Shown here in pieces: positions 46,890 to 56,684 of a stretch of DNA of 64,000 nt (the stretch's first letter is position 1; every line of letters begins with the position of its first letter). Location of the stretch: NCBI GenBank assembly GCA_014773175.1, contig VXCM01003171.1, positions 62,001 through 126,000 on the forward strand, in the 5' to 3' direction. The notes under the pieces are model-generated. The model was given only the letters and a program-made list of their open reading frames with translations, was not told the origin of the DNA and ran no database searches. This stretch comes from Lucifuga dentata. Taxonomy: Eukaryota > Chordata > Actinopteri > Ophidiiformes > Bythitidae. The position numbers and the translations under genes were made by a program.

Positions 46890-47113
46890 TTGTGTGTGTG
46901 TGTGTGTGTGTATGAGTGTGTGTGTATCAGAGTTTCCCACTGAATTAGCACAGTGGATCATCCTGTCTTACAGAAGTTCTAACCCTCCTAAGAATGTAAT
47001 TAGTCTGGGTTTTAATAGAGTTTTGGTGTCTAAATGCTCTTTCAGAGGCTTTTCCACTTGACAACACAAAAATTCCGGGGCAGACACTCTCTGTGTGTGT
47101 GTGTGTGTGTGTC
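46890..47113. repeat. Two (GT)n microsatellites
   Basis: GT tracts lie at about 46890-46925 and 47089-47113. Frames across them encode Cys-Val runs. Confidence 0.92.
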
Positions 47114-47477
47114 TGTATGATTGTGTCTTCCTGGGTCCAGTCATGCGCTTTCATCCCTCTTTGCATCATTCGTGGGACCGACAGAGCACCAAGTATGACT
47201 GAAAGTGAAAAAATTTCCATCGGTGACGTGATGGAGCGCCTGTGTGTTTTTGTGTGCACGTTTGATTTGCGTGTGTCATCGGCATGTGTCGTTGAAAGAG
47301 GACAGCGGCCATTGTCTCCTCCAGATGTTTCCCTGAGCCACCTAGAGTGAGGAAAAAGAGCTAAAACCACTACGGCTGTAACAAGGCTGTAAATTTAAGG
47401 CATAGGCCTCCATTTGCACCTGAATGAGGCCAGGCAGTAGGCGCTTTAGTGAAGTGGGGGAGGAGGAGGAAGGGACN

Positions 47478-47501
47478 ACACACACACACACACACACACA
47501 T
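47478..47501. repeat. (CA)n microsatellite after a single N
   Basis: N 47477 precedes a CA tract. The left flank has only ACNACA similarity, so the type of join is unclear. Confidence 0.85.
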
Positions 47502-47639
47502 TGAGTGGGGACAGCAGTGGGCAGGCCTCCCCCCTCACTTGTTGACAAGCCCGCATGAGAAAGTGAAGATGCTTTTAAATGGAAACGCAACACAACTGTC
47601 AAAATGCAATTCCACAAAGAGACGAGACCAGGATGAGCT

Positions 47640-48110
47640 AATGGGGGCAGCGAGGACAATAGGCGCCGCGTGAAAAACCATTATCTTGATGTAACGACAG
47701 ACTTTGGTCAGCTGCTCGCTGAAGTGCAGTGAAAAGTGTGCTTACAGCGATTATTGATGAAATAAGAGTTTAGCAGAGGAGCATTAAAGAGAAATTCAGC
47801 ATCTTTTGTGGCTAACCTCCGCGGATCGTTCCGTGCTGCTGTCCAGATTCAGCTCCAGCGTGCGTGTTCAGGATTAAATGATTCCTTTAAAAGTTTATGA
47901 CAGATTCCAGCAATTTCTCCTCCCCATTCTTGCTCATGGTGTCTGCACAAAGTCTGAAATATCAGGATTTTTGTCCCTTGAGAAGAAGCAACTCGCTGCC
48001 ATTGATTCTTGCACAATAAGACAAAAGTTCCAGAGAGTGAGGCTAATCCATCACAATATACACGGAGCCATAATTTGTTTTACTTTATCGGTTTATTGAG
48101 TGTTTTACAT
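47640..48110. other. CNE-like non-coding block
   Basis: The block includes AACCATTATCTTGATGTAACG near 47676, GCGATTATTGATGAAATAAG near 47747 and, later, GAGGCTAATCCATCACAA near 48039. It is repeat-free and has no convincing coding frame. Regulatory role is inferred from texture. Confidence 0.2.
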
Positions 48111-48282
48111 TTTGCTCTGCTTATTGTCAATGTCCTGACACGGCTGGAGAAATGAATGTTTTCAGGAGCAGAAACACGAGACCTTATAGATGTTATTGTC
48201 TTTGCTTCCACAGAACAGTATAGTTAGTTTTTTGGATGTAGAAGTAATTTTTGTAATATGCTACATGAAATGAAGTACTGGG

Positions 48283-48330
48283 GAAAAAAAAAAAAAAAAA
48301 AAAAAANACTGAACAGCCAAAAAAAAAAAA
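48283..48330. repeat. Poly(A) tracts with single N
   Basis: A runs lie before and after N 48307, separated by ACTGAACAGCC. It is a low-confidence join. DNA from 48331 to 48790 is A/T-rich without recognised features. Confidence 0.85.
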
Positions 48331-48795
48331 CGTAAGATTCTGGATCTTGAGTCAAGAGTTCCAGAAAATAAAGCGTGTTGTGGAAAAATTCCTAGAAGTT
48401 CTAACCAAATAACAATAGTAATATTAAATTTATTGCAAATTTGAAAAAAAAAAAGTTTAAAAAAGATTCTAGAAAATTTTTCCACATTTGACTGTCTTGA
48501 TCATTTTTTGATCTTCATACTCACTCTTTGCAAGTTCCTCATGAAAGAGAATTTAAATTACAAGTAAAACAACAGAAATTGCTTTAGATTCTGGAATGTT
48601 AACTCAGGTTAACAGGTCAGACACTATAATCATTTTCAAAAATAAACACTTGATAACTCGAGAATATCACCTGAGATCTTCAGATTTTGCAAGATGATGC
48701 GAATTTAGTTCATTCTGGCCAACAAATCATAAAAACCACCACAAGCTAACACTGGATGCTAACTTCCATCTTCATCACAAGTTGGTGTTTTCCTT

Positions 48796-48945
48796 TAATC
48801 AGGCTTTCCATCACTTGTTCACTTTCTCTCTCTCTCTCTCTCTCTCTGCCATACACCCACGCTGCACGTNTAATCAGGCTTTCCATCACTTGTTCACTTT
48901 CTCTCTCTCTCTCTCTCTCTCTCTGCCATACACCCACGCTGCACG
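48796..48945. other. Single-N junction with about 74-bp duplicated flanks
   Basis: TAATCAGGCTTTCCATC through the CT tract to CACGCTGCACGT occurs on both sides of N 48870. The two sides differ only by about one CT unit in the microsatellite, which suggests that they are two reads or alleles of one locus. Confidence 0.9.
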
Positions 48946-49568
48946 TACTCGTGTTTACTTTGCTCCAGTCGTGTACACTGAACGCCACATTAACTCCATT
49001 TTGTCACTCAACATGGAGCGGCATTAACATTGTGAACTTTCATTACCGAAACCGGCCACGGCCCGGGACTCCACACAGCACGGCTCCAACCATGGCCCAT
49101 TACGACATCATCACGGGCTTCATGTAATGACCAAAGTGCTTAAAACATACATCTAATGGAACAGCTTCATACACACTAAGAGCAAGAGTCGTGGGTTAAT
49201 CTGGGTTTGGATCAGTTGATGTAAGATGTGAAGAATGCCGTGTGAACAAGGAAAAATGAGTTACAAGGCAATCTTAAATGCACGGGGGATTAGATCAACA
49301 AAAATGACAGGACAAGCCGAAATTTAGGGTACAAAAGTTGGAGTGTGTGTAATCTAGATGAAAGGAAATGAAGAGTATTATGTCTACTTAACATTTTTCA
49401 GTTCGGTTTGAAATTGCAATCACCAACTTTAGTCCCTTTCAGTCATGGAATCTGTTAAACTGCTGGCATCATCGATCTGTTAAAGTGCTGATTTTTGCCA
49501 ACATAAATCTCTTTTATGGCAAAGTGCCATAAAATCTCTGTGCAAACATGCATAGAAAATAGTACGAC

Positions 49569-50458
49569 GGTGTATTAGGGCCATATAAGATGGAAAAAAA
49601 AAATGAGGGGGACATTATTTCGAGTTTTTAAACTCATAAATTTTAGTTTTAAGGTTTTAAAACTCGAAAATTTGTCATTTTTAAAAGTCCACATGCGTAT
49701 GACAATTCGATGATTTTGTACTAAAAGCACAAGTATTTTTTTTATTGCTAAATCCAATGGAAATGTATAATTTAACAAAGTCGTACTCAAAAAAAGTCGC
49801 AAATTTGTGAGTTTAAAATCTAAAAAAATAATGAAAATTATTTTTAATGATGAACAATCATTCAATATTCAATATTCATTTAATGATGAATAAATATTTT
49901 TAAATTTTTTTAAAATAACTAGTGAAAATGTGCCTGTTCGGACCGGGCCAGACGTTGTGGTGTGTGCTGCAGCCTGCCATTCGTGCCCGTGGACCGGAGC
50001 ATATGCTGCCACACCCGGAGCGTATCCTGCTGCGTGGACTACTTTTTACCATGACAGCTCAATTTGAGAACTGCTCATCCAAACAACTTCACACACGACA
50101 CTGTATGTCCTTGGGTCCTAATCATTATACCTGCCGAATTTCAGCTTCGTACAGTGCCGGGTTCTAGAGATGTTGGTGCCACAGATTTCTGTCTTTAAAT
50201 AATAATAATTATTATTTTTTTAATGATGAAAAAGGGAAAATAATGATAATGGGAATCAAACCGCCTCACGTTGTGACTATACTTATTAAATTAAACCTTT
50301 CCATAGGATTTATCAATAAAGAAATACTTGTGCTTTTAGCGCAAAATCATCAAATTATCATAAGCATATGGACTTTAAAACTCACAAATTTGCGAGTTTG
50401 AAAACTTGAAATAATGCTCTCTCATTTTTTTTCCATCTTATATAGCCCTAATACGCCA
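49569..50458. mobile_element. Long inverted-repeat element, interrupted by repeat C
   Basis: The left arm starts GTGTATTAGGGCCATATAAG and the right arm ends CTTATATAGCCCTAATACGC. The arms stay alignable for about 170-240 bp, including AAAGCACAAGTATTT and GATGATTTTG. The left arm is longer because of an extra internal A/T-rich repeat. Repeat C (49919-50198) sits between them. No clear target duplication is visible and no protein is encoded. A foldback or MITE-type transposon is likely. Confidence 0.75.
49919..50198 (-). repeat. Repeat family C, copy 2, nested
   Basis: This is the reverse-orientation copy of 23174-23492. It starts CTAGTGAAAATGTGCC and ends TTTCTGTCTTTAAA. The 81-codon plus-strand frame in it (TAQFEN, SSKQLHTR, CMSLGP) corresponds to a frame in copy 1. 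That shows common origin; coding by either copy is unproven. Confidence 0.75.
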
Positions 50459-50604
50459 TTGTAAAATAGTGACAGCAAAACAGCAAGTTATTTTTCTTAA
50501 ATGCTAACATCAGGATAGCTTGAGTGCTAACAAAATGGCTGACAGGTTACAGTTTAAAGATGGCCTGACCCTTCAGTCAGCTAAGCCTGGTTTTATTATG
50601 AATA

Positions 50605-50632
50605 TCACACACACACACACACACACACACTG
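50605..50632. repeat. (CA)n microsatellite
   Basis: A perfect CA tract of about 28 bases. Confidence 0.95.
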
Positions 50633-50639
50633 CTCTCAT

Positions 50640-51530
50640 TTTGGAGGACATGCACGGCTGAAGACATACATGTTGGGTAATTAATGTTGCCATTAAAACA
50701 GCATGTTGCTACTGGTGACCGTTGTTATGATTCGCTGTAGTCTAACATATCATCCTGTTCACATTCAGCCAGGGGGATTCTTAGACGTGTAAACATTATG
50801 ACGGCCCAAAACAACCATAATTTTTAATGGAGGCCTGTGCATTCTTCCAAAGACTAGACGCCGGTCAAAGAATAACCAGTCCGGAACATTTTACTTGGCT
50901 AATTAAAAAGCAGGCTGCTCCTTCAGGAATCGTTACACTTGATCTCGTTTGCAAAAACCGTGCAGAAGTTCCCAGAAACCCTCCCATTTTGTTGTGTGTC
51001 TCGGCTGCGTCGCTGCTCTTCCAAACAGAGGAGAATTCAGGTCAAACCGGCATGATGCTGCTGCAGTGAAACAGCTCATAAACTTGTGCCGCACGACTAA
51101 CATGTTTTCCATTTAAAGGCCTGAACATAATGCAGATCATTTATCGGTGATGGCGAAAACAGACGAAGAGCTTTGTAAAAATATTGCCTTAAACATAAAT
51201 CAGGTGCTCTTAACTCAACAACGCAAAGCCAAAGCTGCAATTTCAGTTTCCTAATTTGAATCACTCAGCACGTTGGGAGGAACAGGGGAGTTTTGGCGAC
51301 TTGGGAGCAGATTTTGCGGAGGCAGCAAAATCCCCCTATAATTTAAAACCAACAGGCTGGTGGCTCTGCAGGCCAGACAAGGATCACCTAGTAAAACAAA
51401 TGCTTCATCCCATGTCCCTGGCTATCCAAACAGCCATTAGCATTTCCGCAGCTAGTAATGGCTGGTGTTGAGAAAACACGGAGAAAGCCCTCGCAGCCGG
51501 CTTCCCACACATCGCTACAAAGTGGGCTTA
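50640..51530. other. CNE-like non-coding block, long
   Basis: Almost 900 bases of repeat-free, mixed sequence between a microsatellite and a hAT insertion. It has dense homeobox-like cores: GGGTAATTAATGTTGCCATT near 50675, TTTTTAATGGAGGCC near 50821, TTGGCTAATTAAAAAGCAGG near 50896 and CAAACAGCCATTAGCATTTC near 51428. Short frames inside have no domains. This is the best candidate here for a conserved enhancer region, pending alignment. Confidence 0.33.
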
Positions 51531-51550
51531 AACACACCTGCCACTCATTT

Positions 51551-51675
51551 CGGGAGCCATATATCAGGGATCCCCCAACTGGCGGCCTGCAGGCCAAATG
51601 TGGCCCGCGGGTNCGGGAGCCATATATCAGGGATCCCCCAACTGGCGGCCTGCAGGCCAAATGTGGCCCGCGGGT
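51551..51675. other. Single-N junction with 62-bp duplicated flanks
   Basis: Positions 51551-51612 and 51614-51675 are identical around N 51613. The repeat includes the hAT target site and left end, so an apparent second left end at 51628 is an artefact. Confidence 0.9.
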
Positions 51676-52465
51676 CCTGTCTATCAGGCCTCAGATGACT
51701 TCTCCAAAAAAGTCAAAAATAAAAAAAAATAAAAAATCTTGTACTTTAGTCGCACTTATCTCGGGATTGCATGGCCATAAATGTCATGCTTGGGTTCATT
51801 TGTTCAAGAGAAGCTAAACTTCCCATACATCGTCGTATATCTCCATTTTATTGAGAAATGGCGATTATAAAACATTGTGAACGCTACATAGGGATGAGCN
51901 ATATCTCCATTTTATTGAGAAATGGCGATTATAAAACATTGTGAACGCTACATAGGGATGAGCACACAGTTTCCGGTCTGTCAGTGGAATATTATGCACA
52001 TATTATGCACAGGGAATGAATGCCTATTGCCATGGCTACATAAAAGCTGATAGGACCACTGACCTATCAATCAAAGCCTCTGCTAGTCTACTATCAAATC
52101 ACAGAGAGGTATTTTAAAATTTAGACCGCCCTCAGAAGTTACATCATTGAGAAGCGACGAAGCTAGGCTTTAGCTTGGAGGCTATCTTGTGCTTTAGTTA
52201 CATTTATCTCAGGATTGTGAGGTCATAAAATGTCATGCTTGGGTCCATTTTGTTTGGGAGAATCTAAGCTTTCCATAGATATTCATATATCTCTATTATA
52301 TTAAGAAATGGTGATTACAAGACATCGCAAACACCACAATGGTAGTGCTGGGCCGTTCCAGTTGTAAAAGGTTATGTTTAAAAAGTAAATAAAAATTAGA
52401 AAATTGTTTGCGATTGTTGGCTTGACATAATTTGGCCCTTGGGGAAAACTAGTTGGGGAACCCTG
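51565..52465 (+). mobile_element. hAT element (Tip100/Zaphod-like ends) with perfect 8-bp duplication
   Basis: The ends CAGGGATCCCCCAACTGG and AGTTGGGGAACCCTG are inverted. CCATATAT flanks both sides (51557-51564 and 52466-52473). CAGGG-TCCCCAAC ends are typical of hAT-Tip100 elements. A segment of about 160 bp inside is present twice as diverged direct repeats (about 51747-51899 and 52186-52345). Ns 51613 and 51900 have 62- and 63-bp duplicated flanks, so the true length is near 775 bp. It is non-coding. Confidence 0.88.
51837..51963. other. Single-N junction with 63-bp duplicated flanks
   Basis: Positions 51837-51899 and 51901-51963 are identical around N 51900. Confidence 0.9.
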
Positions 52466-52855
52466 CCATATATGATCCGCCTCTGCACAGACACACTCGC
52501 ATTCCTGCATAAACACACACATTGCTACACACAAACACATGGATGCAGACATTTTCTTGTTGTGAAGTGATTGTTCCTGAGAACAAACATGCTGTGTCAC
52601 CGGCTTCCATGTCCTCAGGCGCGATAGTTTCCCAGGGGACAACAGAAACTGGTAAGAAAACAATTAAGTCATCAGCATTACCGCTGAGAAGGAGGAAAAG
52701 GAAATAGCCAGCAACAATTTAATGGAATAAAGAAGATTAGGGCCAGAACAATAGAACCCTCTAAGATATCAAATTAGTAAGTCTTCTGCAGATTCCACAT
52801 TGGGGCAAATGTGACCCTGAGTTTGACTGGCAGGCCTGTGGTCATGCTGAGAAGC

Positions 52856-52869
52856 CTTTAGGGGGCGCT
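52856..52869 (+). promoter_or_regulatory. CTCF-like motif
   Basis: CCTTTAGGGGGCGCT matches the core of the vertebrate CTCF consensus at most positions (AGGGGGCGC intact). It lies about 190 bp 5' of tRNA-Met copy 5. tRNA genes and CTCF sites are both known insulator components, so the pairing is notable; binding is not shown by sequence. Confidence 0.35.
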
Positions 52870-53056
52870 GTAGAGTCCAACAGTCATGGCTCTGCAGAAA
52901 ACTTGAGACTACAGCATCCTAGTGGTTCAGTCCTCAGTTTTGGTTCATGAGGCCAAAACCAACAACATCTTTTGTGTTATTTGTGTGTAACTGTATGAAG
53001 AGAAAGTAACCGGGTCGTAAAATTCTAAATATCTGCCACAGTTTGCAGGTTTTCAG

Positions 53057-53129
53057 GCCTCGTTGGCGCAGTAGGCAGTGCGTCAGTCTCATAATCTGAA
53101 GGTCGTGAGTTCGAGCCTCACACGGGGCA
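53057..53129 (+). tRNA. tRNA-Met (CAT), copy 5
   Basis: The only plus-strand copy. It is 73 bases with intact acceptor GCCTCGT/ACGGGGC, anticodon loop CTCATAA, T-loop TTCGAGC and discriminator A. One base differs from canonical: the 3' D strand reads GTGC, so G12 pairs with T23 as a wobble. A TTTT terminator follows at 53134-53137. It is divergently placed about 1 kb from copy 6; both share the D-arm T23 change, suggesting one is a duplicate of the other. Likely functional. Confidence 0.95.
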
Positions 53130-53362
53130 AACATTTTAGAGGCACAAAGGCTTGTTTGTGATGCCACATCACAGAAAGAACATCCGTGGGGCCTTTCTGT
53201 GTGGACTTAGTGTGTTCTCCCACAGGCCAAACACATTCTGGTTAGGTCACCTGGAAATTTTGAATTCCCTGCAGATGTGATTGTTTGTGTCCTGTGAAAG
53301 ACTCATGACCTGTCCAAACTTTACCCTACTTCCTGTTCAGTGAATGCTGGATATTCTCCAAC

Positions 53363-53386
53363 ACCCCCCCCCCCNCCACCCCCCAT
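53363..53386. repeat. C homopolymer with single N
   Basis: A C run is interrupted by N 53375 and followed by CCACCCCCC. It is a sequencing or assembly ambiguity in a homopolymer. Confidence 0.85.
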
Positions 53387-53734
53387 GATGCTACACAGGA
53401 TAAACAAGTACACAGAATGGATAGAGGGATGGAGGGATGGATTAGTTTGTTAATGTGCATTAGGTTAATATTTGTGATTAAGTCTCAATTGTTCAATGCT
53501 GAACTTTACAAACAGCTTGTGGATTGGCACTGAAGTTGAGTATTCACCTTTTGGAAGCGGGTGTCAAAACACACATACATATACACAGTGTCACCTAGGC
53601 TAAAAGTACACAAGTTCAGGTTGGCGAGCTCGAGCCCATCACCTCGTCTTTGATCTGCTAATTGTTAATTACTTCAGCATTTCTCAAATGGCTGAAAGGC
53701 TCTGAGACCATCTGTGATTGATTATGCCATGGTG

Positions 53735-53738
<4 letters not shown>

Positions 53739-53772
<34 letters not shown>
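53739..53772. repeat. (GT)n microsatellite
   Basis: A GT tract ending GCGTGCG. The flanks from 53390 to 54130 hold no other gene. Confidence 0.95.
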
Positions 53773-53774
<2 letters not shown>

Positions 53775-53905
53775 CGCCCTTTAATGTTGATTTCTTTCCT
53801 GATATCTACAGAGGAGAGTCAAAGAAAGGGTAAAGCTCACAGTTGTGTATTCACGTGAAGGCGATTTCCAAATGAAAGTAATGGTTACACAAACGTGAGC
53901 CAGAT

Positions 53906-53935
53906 CGGGATCAGGATCAGGATCAGGATCAGGTT
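53906..53935. repeat. (GGATCA)n hexanucleotide repeat
   Basis: About four to five copies of GGATCA, beginning with GGGATCA. The reverse strand encodes Asp-Pro repeats, the source of a short low-complexity frame. Confidence 0.85.
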
Positions 53936-54134
53936 TTATTTCCTGCAAGTTCTTTGGTGTCAAAGTTCATTTCATTTCATTCACTTCATTAGTCTGGTAC
54001 AAAAATTACTAAATTTGTCTGCAGTTTTTCTATAAAATATAATGTAGGGGAAAAAAACTTGAAAAAATAATTGTTTATTTAAAGAAACTCCACACAGAAA
54101 GAGCGCTGATGTAACAGCTAAGCCCTAAAATAAC

Positions 54135-54208
54135 TGCCCCGTGTGAGGCTCGAACTCACGACCTTCAGATTATGAGAACTGACGCACTGCCTACTGCGCC
54201 AACAAGGC
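54135..54208 (-). tRNA. tRNA-Met-like, copy 6, with extra base in the anticodon arm
   Basis: A 74-base minus-strand copy. Relative to the canonical copy it has one inserted T between the 5' anticodon stem and loop (CAGTTCTCATAA instead of CAGTCTCATAA), giving an eight-base loop or a bulge. It also has C5 to T, a tolerated T-G wobble, and T23 as in copy 5. A box, B box, acceptor and T arm are intact, and TTTT follows at 54127-54130, so transcription is plausible. An enlarged anticodon loop can prevent normal decoding or cause +1 frame slippage. I call it a likely pseudogene with an open question. Confidence 0.85.
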
Positions 54209-54897
54209 CTGACTTTTCAAAATAACGGCCCTACATGACGTTTTTTCATTTTTCCCATCATACCTTGTTCTTCTGTATCGATGAATCCAGGCTTGAAATC
54301 TACATCTTGCATCTTGTGTCTTTGAATGGTGCGTATTAGTGTTTCAAATTAGTGTTACCGCTGTGCGTTTTACATGTGAGTGTCACCAAGGACTGTGTGT
54401 ATCTATACAATGAGGACAACAGTTGAGCCATCTGTCCTCACCACAGTGCAAATATAAAGCCGTCAGATTCACAGCGTGTGAATCCTCCCCCTCATCATCA
54501 CCTTCATGTCATTCATTACAACCTGTGTGCACACGTGTGTGTGCATGTGTGTAAGCTTATTGCTTTTTGATAGTTTTAGCTATTCTTGCAAGCATATACT
54601 GTATATCTTCAGTCTTTTACATTAAGAATATACTTTTATATGCATTATAAGGAAAAGTGGTATTTTCCACACTTTCAGTTGTTTTATTCAGTAATAAATT
54701 ATTTTGATTATTACTGAGTCAGTCAGATTGACCTTTGCCCTTTTCATGTGACTCATATTTCATACGAATGAGCGTTTGAATGGTTTTCATTGTAGAAATA
54801 TTTTAGAAGAGAACATTTAGTGGAGAAGAGGGTAAAAGCGAAGTTCAACTTTTTCTGGAGTTGTACTTTCTCTCATGGATGCACACATACTCACAAA

Positions 54898-54918
54898 GTG
54901 TGTGTGTGTGTGTGTGTG
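54898..54918. repeat. (GT)n microsatellite
   Basis: A short GT tract. From 54940 to 55060 the sequence is GC-rich (GGTAACGCGGCGGGGAGG) without a recognised gene. The interval 55060-55730 is unremarkable. Confidence 0.9.
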
Positions 54919-56077
54919 CTGACAGGTAAATGTGCCACAGATGGTGATATCACAGCAGGTGGCTGCTCTCCAAAGCCGGTAACGCGGCGGGGAGGTGGTG
55001 TTGGTGAGGGTACGGTGACGGGGCCGTCGCTATGGGAGACAGATTTATCCTGACAACATCCTGGATATGAACACACCCACTTCCTTCTCACCTCAAATCC
55101 TCACACACACACACACCTGAGAGGGAGGTGACATTTTCTCATCACTTAACAGATTGTGTGATGCTTACGGAGGTGAAGTGACAATGTGACTTATGCTTTA
55201 ACTTTCCTGATTATTTCACAGCTTATGGGATAAAGTGAAAATATACGACACGCTGAGCTCGTATCCTGCAGCTTTGAGTTCTGTGGCTTGTACTTAAAAA
55301 TACACGGAAAAAAAGCTGCTCAAACCAAGATGCTGAAACAAAGAACCAATCAGACAGAAAGATGCGTAACTTTTTTTATAAGTTGTCAATCAAACTAATC
55401 TGATTTATCAGGCTCTTAGTTAAATCATCAGATGGCCATTTTTTTTAATTTGTTGTGTGCAGGTTAACAACTTTTAGGCTGTTTTCAGATCTGTAGTTTG
55501 TTTGTTCTGGTCCAATTCAAGGCTTAAATTGTTACAATGCTGCATTTACACAGGAAAACATCCAAAACAACCAAACTACAGCAGCAAAAGTCATGTGATA
55601 AAACTCACTCCTCTCATTGGTCAGAAATGTTTGAGGGCAGGAGAAAGAAAATCAAAACAGGAAAAGTTTAGTATGTCAGGAAAATTAAATGACATGGAAC
55701 AAAAACGGAATGTGGATCCTTTCCTAGTCATCATCAGAGGTGGGTAGAGTAGCCAGAAACTGAAACTGTACTCAAGTAAAAACTTGTTTACTTTATGATA
55801 ACAGTAACTCAAGTATAAGTAACAGTAGTCACCAAAATAATGACTTGAGTGAGAGTAAAAGTATCTATAAAAAGATTACATGAGTAGTGAGTAACTTTGA
55901 TCAAGCTTATAGAATAATCAAGTTATAAAGTGCTCATCTGAGGGGAAAAAAAAATGCAAAGTAGCCATATGTAGCTTCTAATACAATCCAAATCATATCA
56001 TATAAAGAAACAGTAGACAGTAATAAATCAGATATTTACCACATAACAAATCATGACAATTCTGGCCCCAAGATGTT

Positions 56078-56325
56078 AGCTAGGTTAGCTTCATGAATTT
56101 ACTCAGAATAGAACAGGAAAACTTGGGTTATCATTAGCAGCAGCAGCTAGATTAAGTAGCTAGATTAGCTTCATGAATTAACTCAGAATAGTACCGGAAA
56201 ACTTGAGTTAGCATTAGCAACAGCAGCTAGTTAAGACAGTTAGCTAGGTTAGCTTCATGAATTTACTCAATAGAACAGGAAAACTTGAGTTAGCATTAGC
56301 AGCAGCAGCTAGTTAAGTAGCTAAC
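56078..56325. repeat. Three tandem units of about 80 bp inside the hAT element
   Basis: Units begin near 56078, 56158 and 56242 with AGCTAGRTTAGCTTCATGAA. Each contains ACTCA, AATAG, ACCGGAAAA- or ACAGGAAAA-type words and GCAGCAGCTAG. Unit lengths are 80, 84 and about 84 bp. Small differences between units show real tandem duplication. Confidence 0.88.
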
Positions 56326-56549
56326 GTTGCAGCTTACCGCCACGTTTCCTCAAGTTCAATGTTGATTCTTAGAAGCTGAAATGCCCATTTTTTTTTAGCA
56401 GACAAAGACGCAACGCATTACGTAGCTGTTGGTTTTGGTAGACTGAAAAGAAAACAGCGTTTGAATGTGTAGCTAGGGATGTGCCTCTTCTAAACCTCCT
56501 GCTGTTGATTCTGCCATGACTGTTCTGCTCCATGGAAACCATGGAAACG

Positions 56550-56684
56550 GAGGGTGGGGATGTGGCTACTTCGGAGCTGAAGCAGACAGTGTAGTGTCTG
56601 ACAATGAGAGAAAAATNGAGGGTGGGGATGTGGCTACTTCGGAGCTGAAGCAGACAGTGTAGTGTCTGACAATGAGAGAAAAAT
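56550..56684. other. Single-N junction with 67-bp duplicated flanks
   Basis: Positions 56550-56616 and 56618-56684 are identical around N 56617, inside the hAT element, whose true length is therefore near 1096 bp. Confidence 0.9.
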
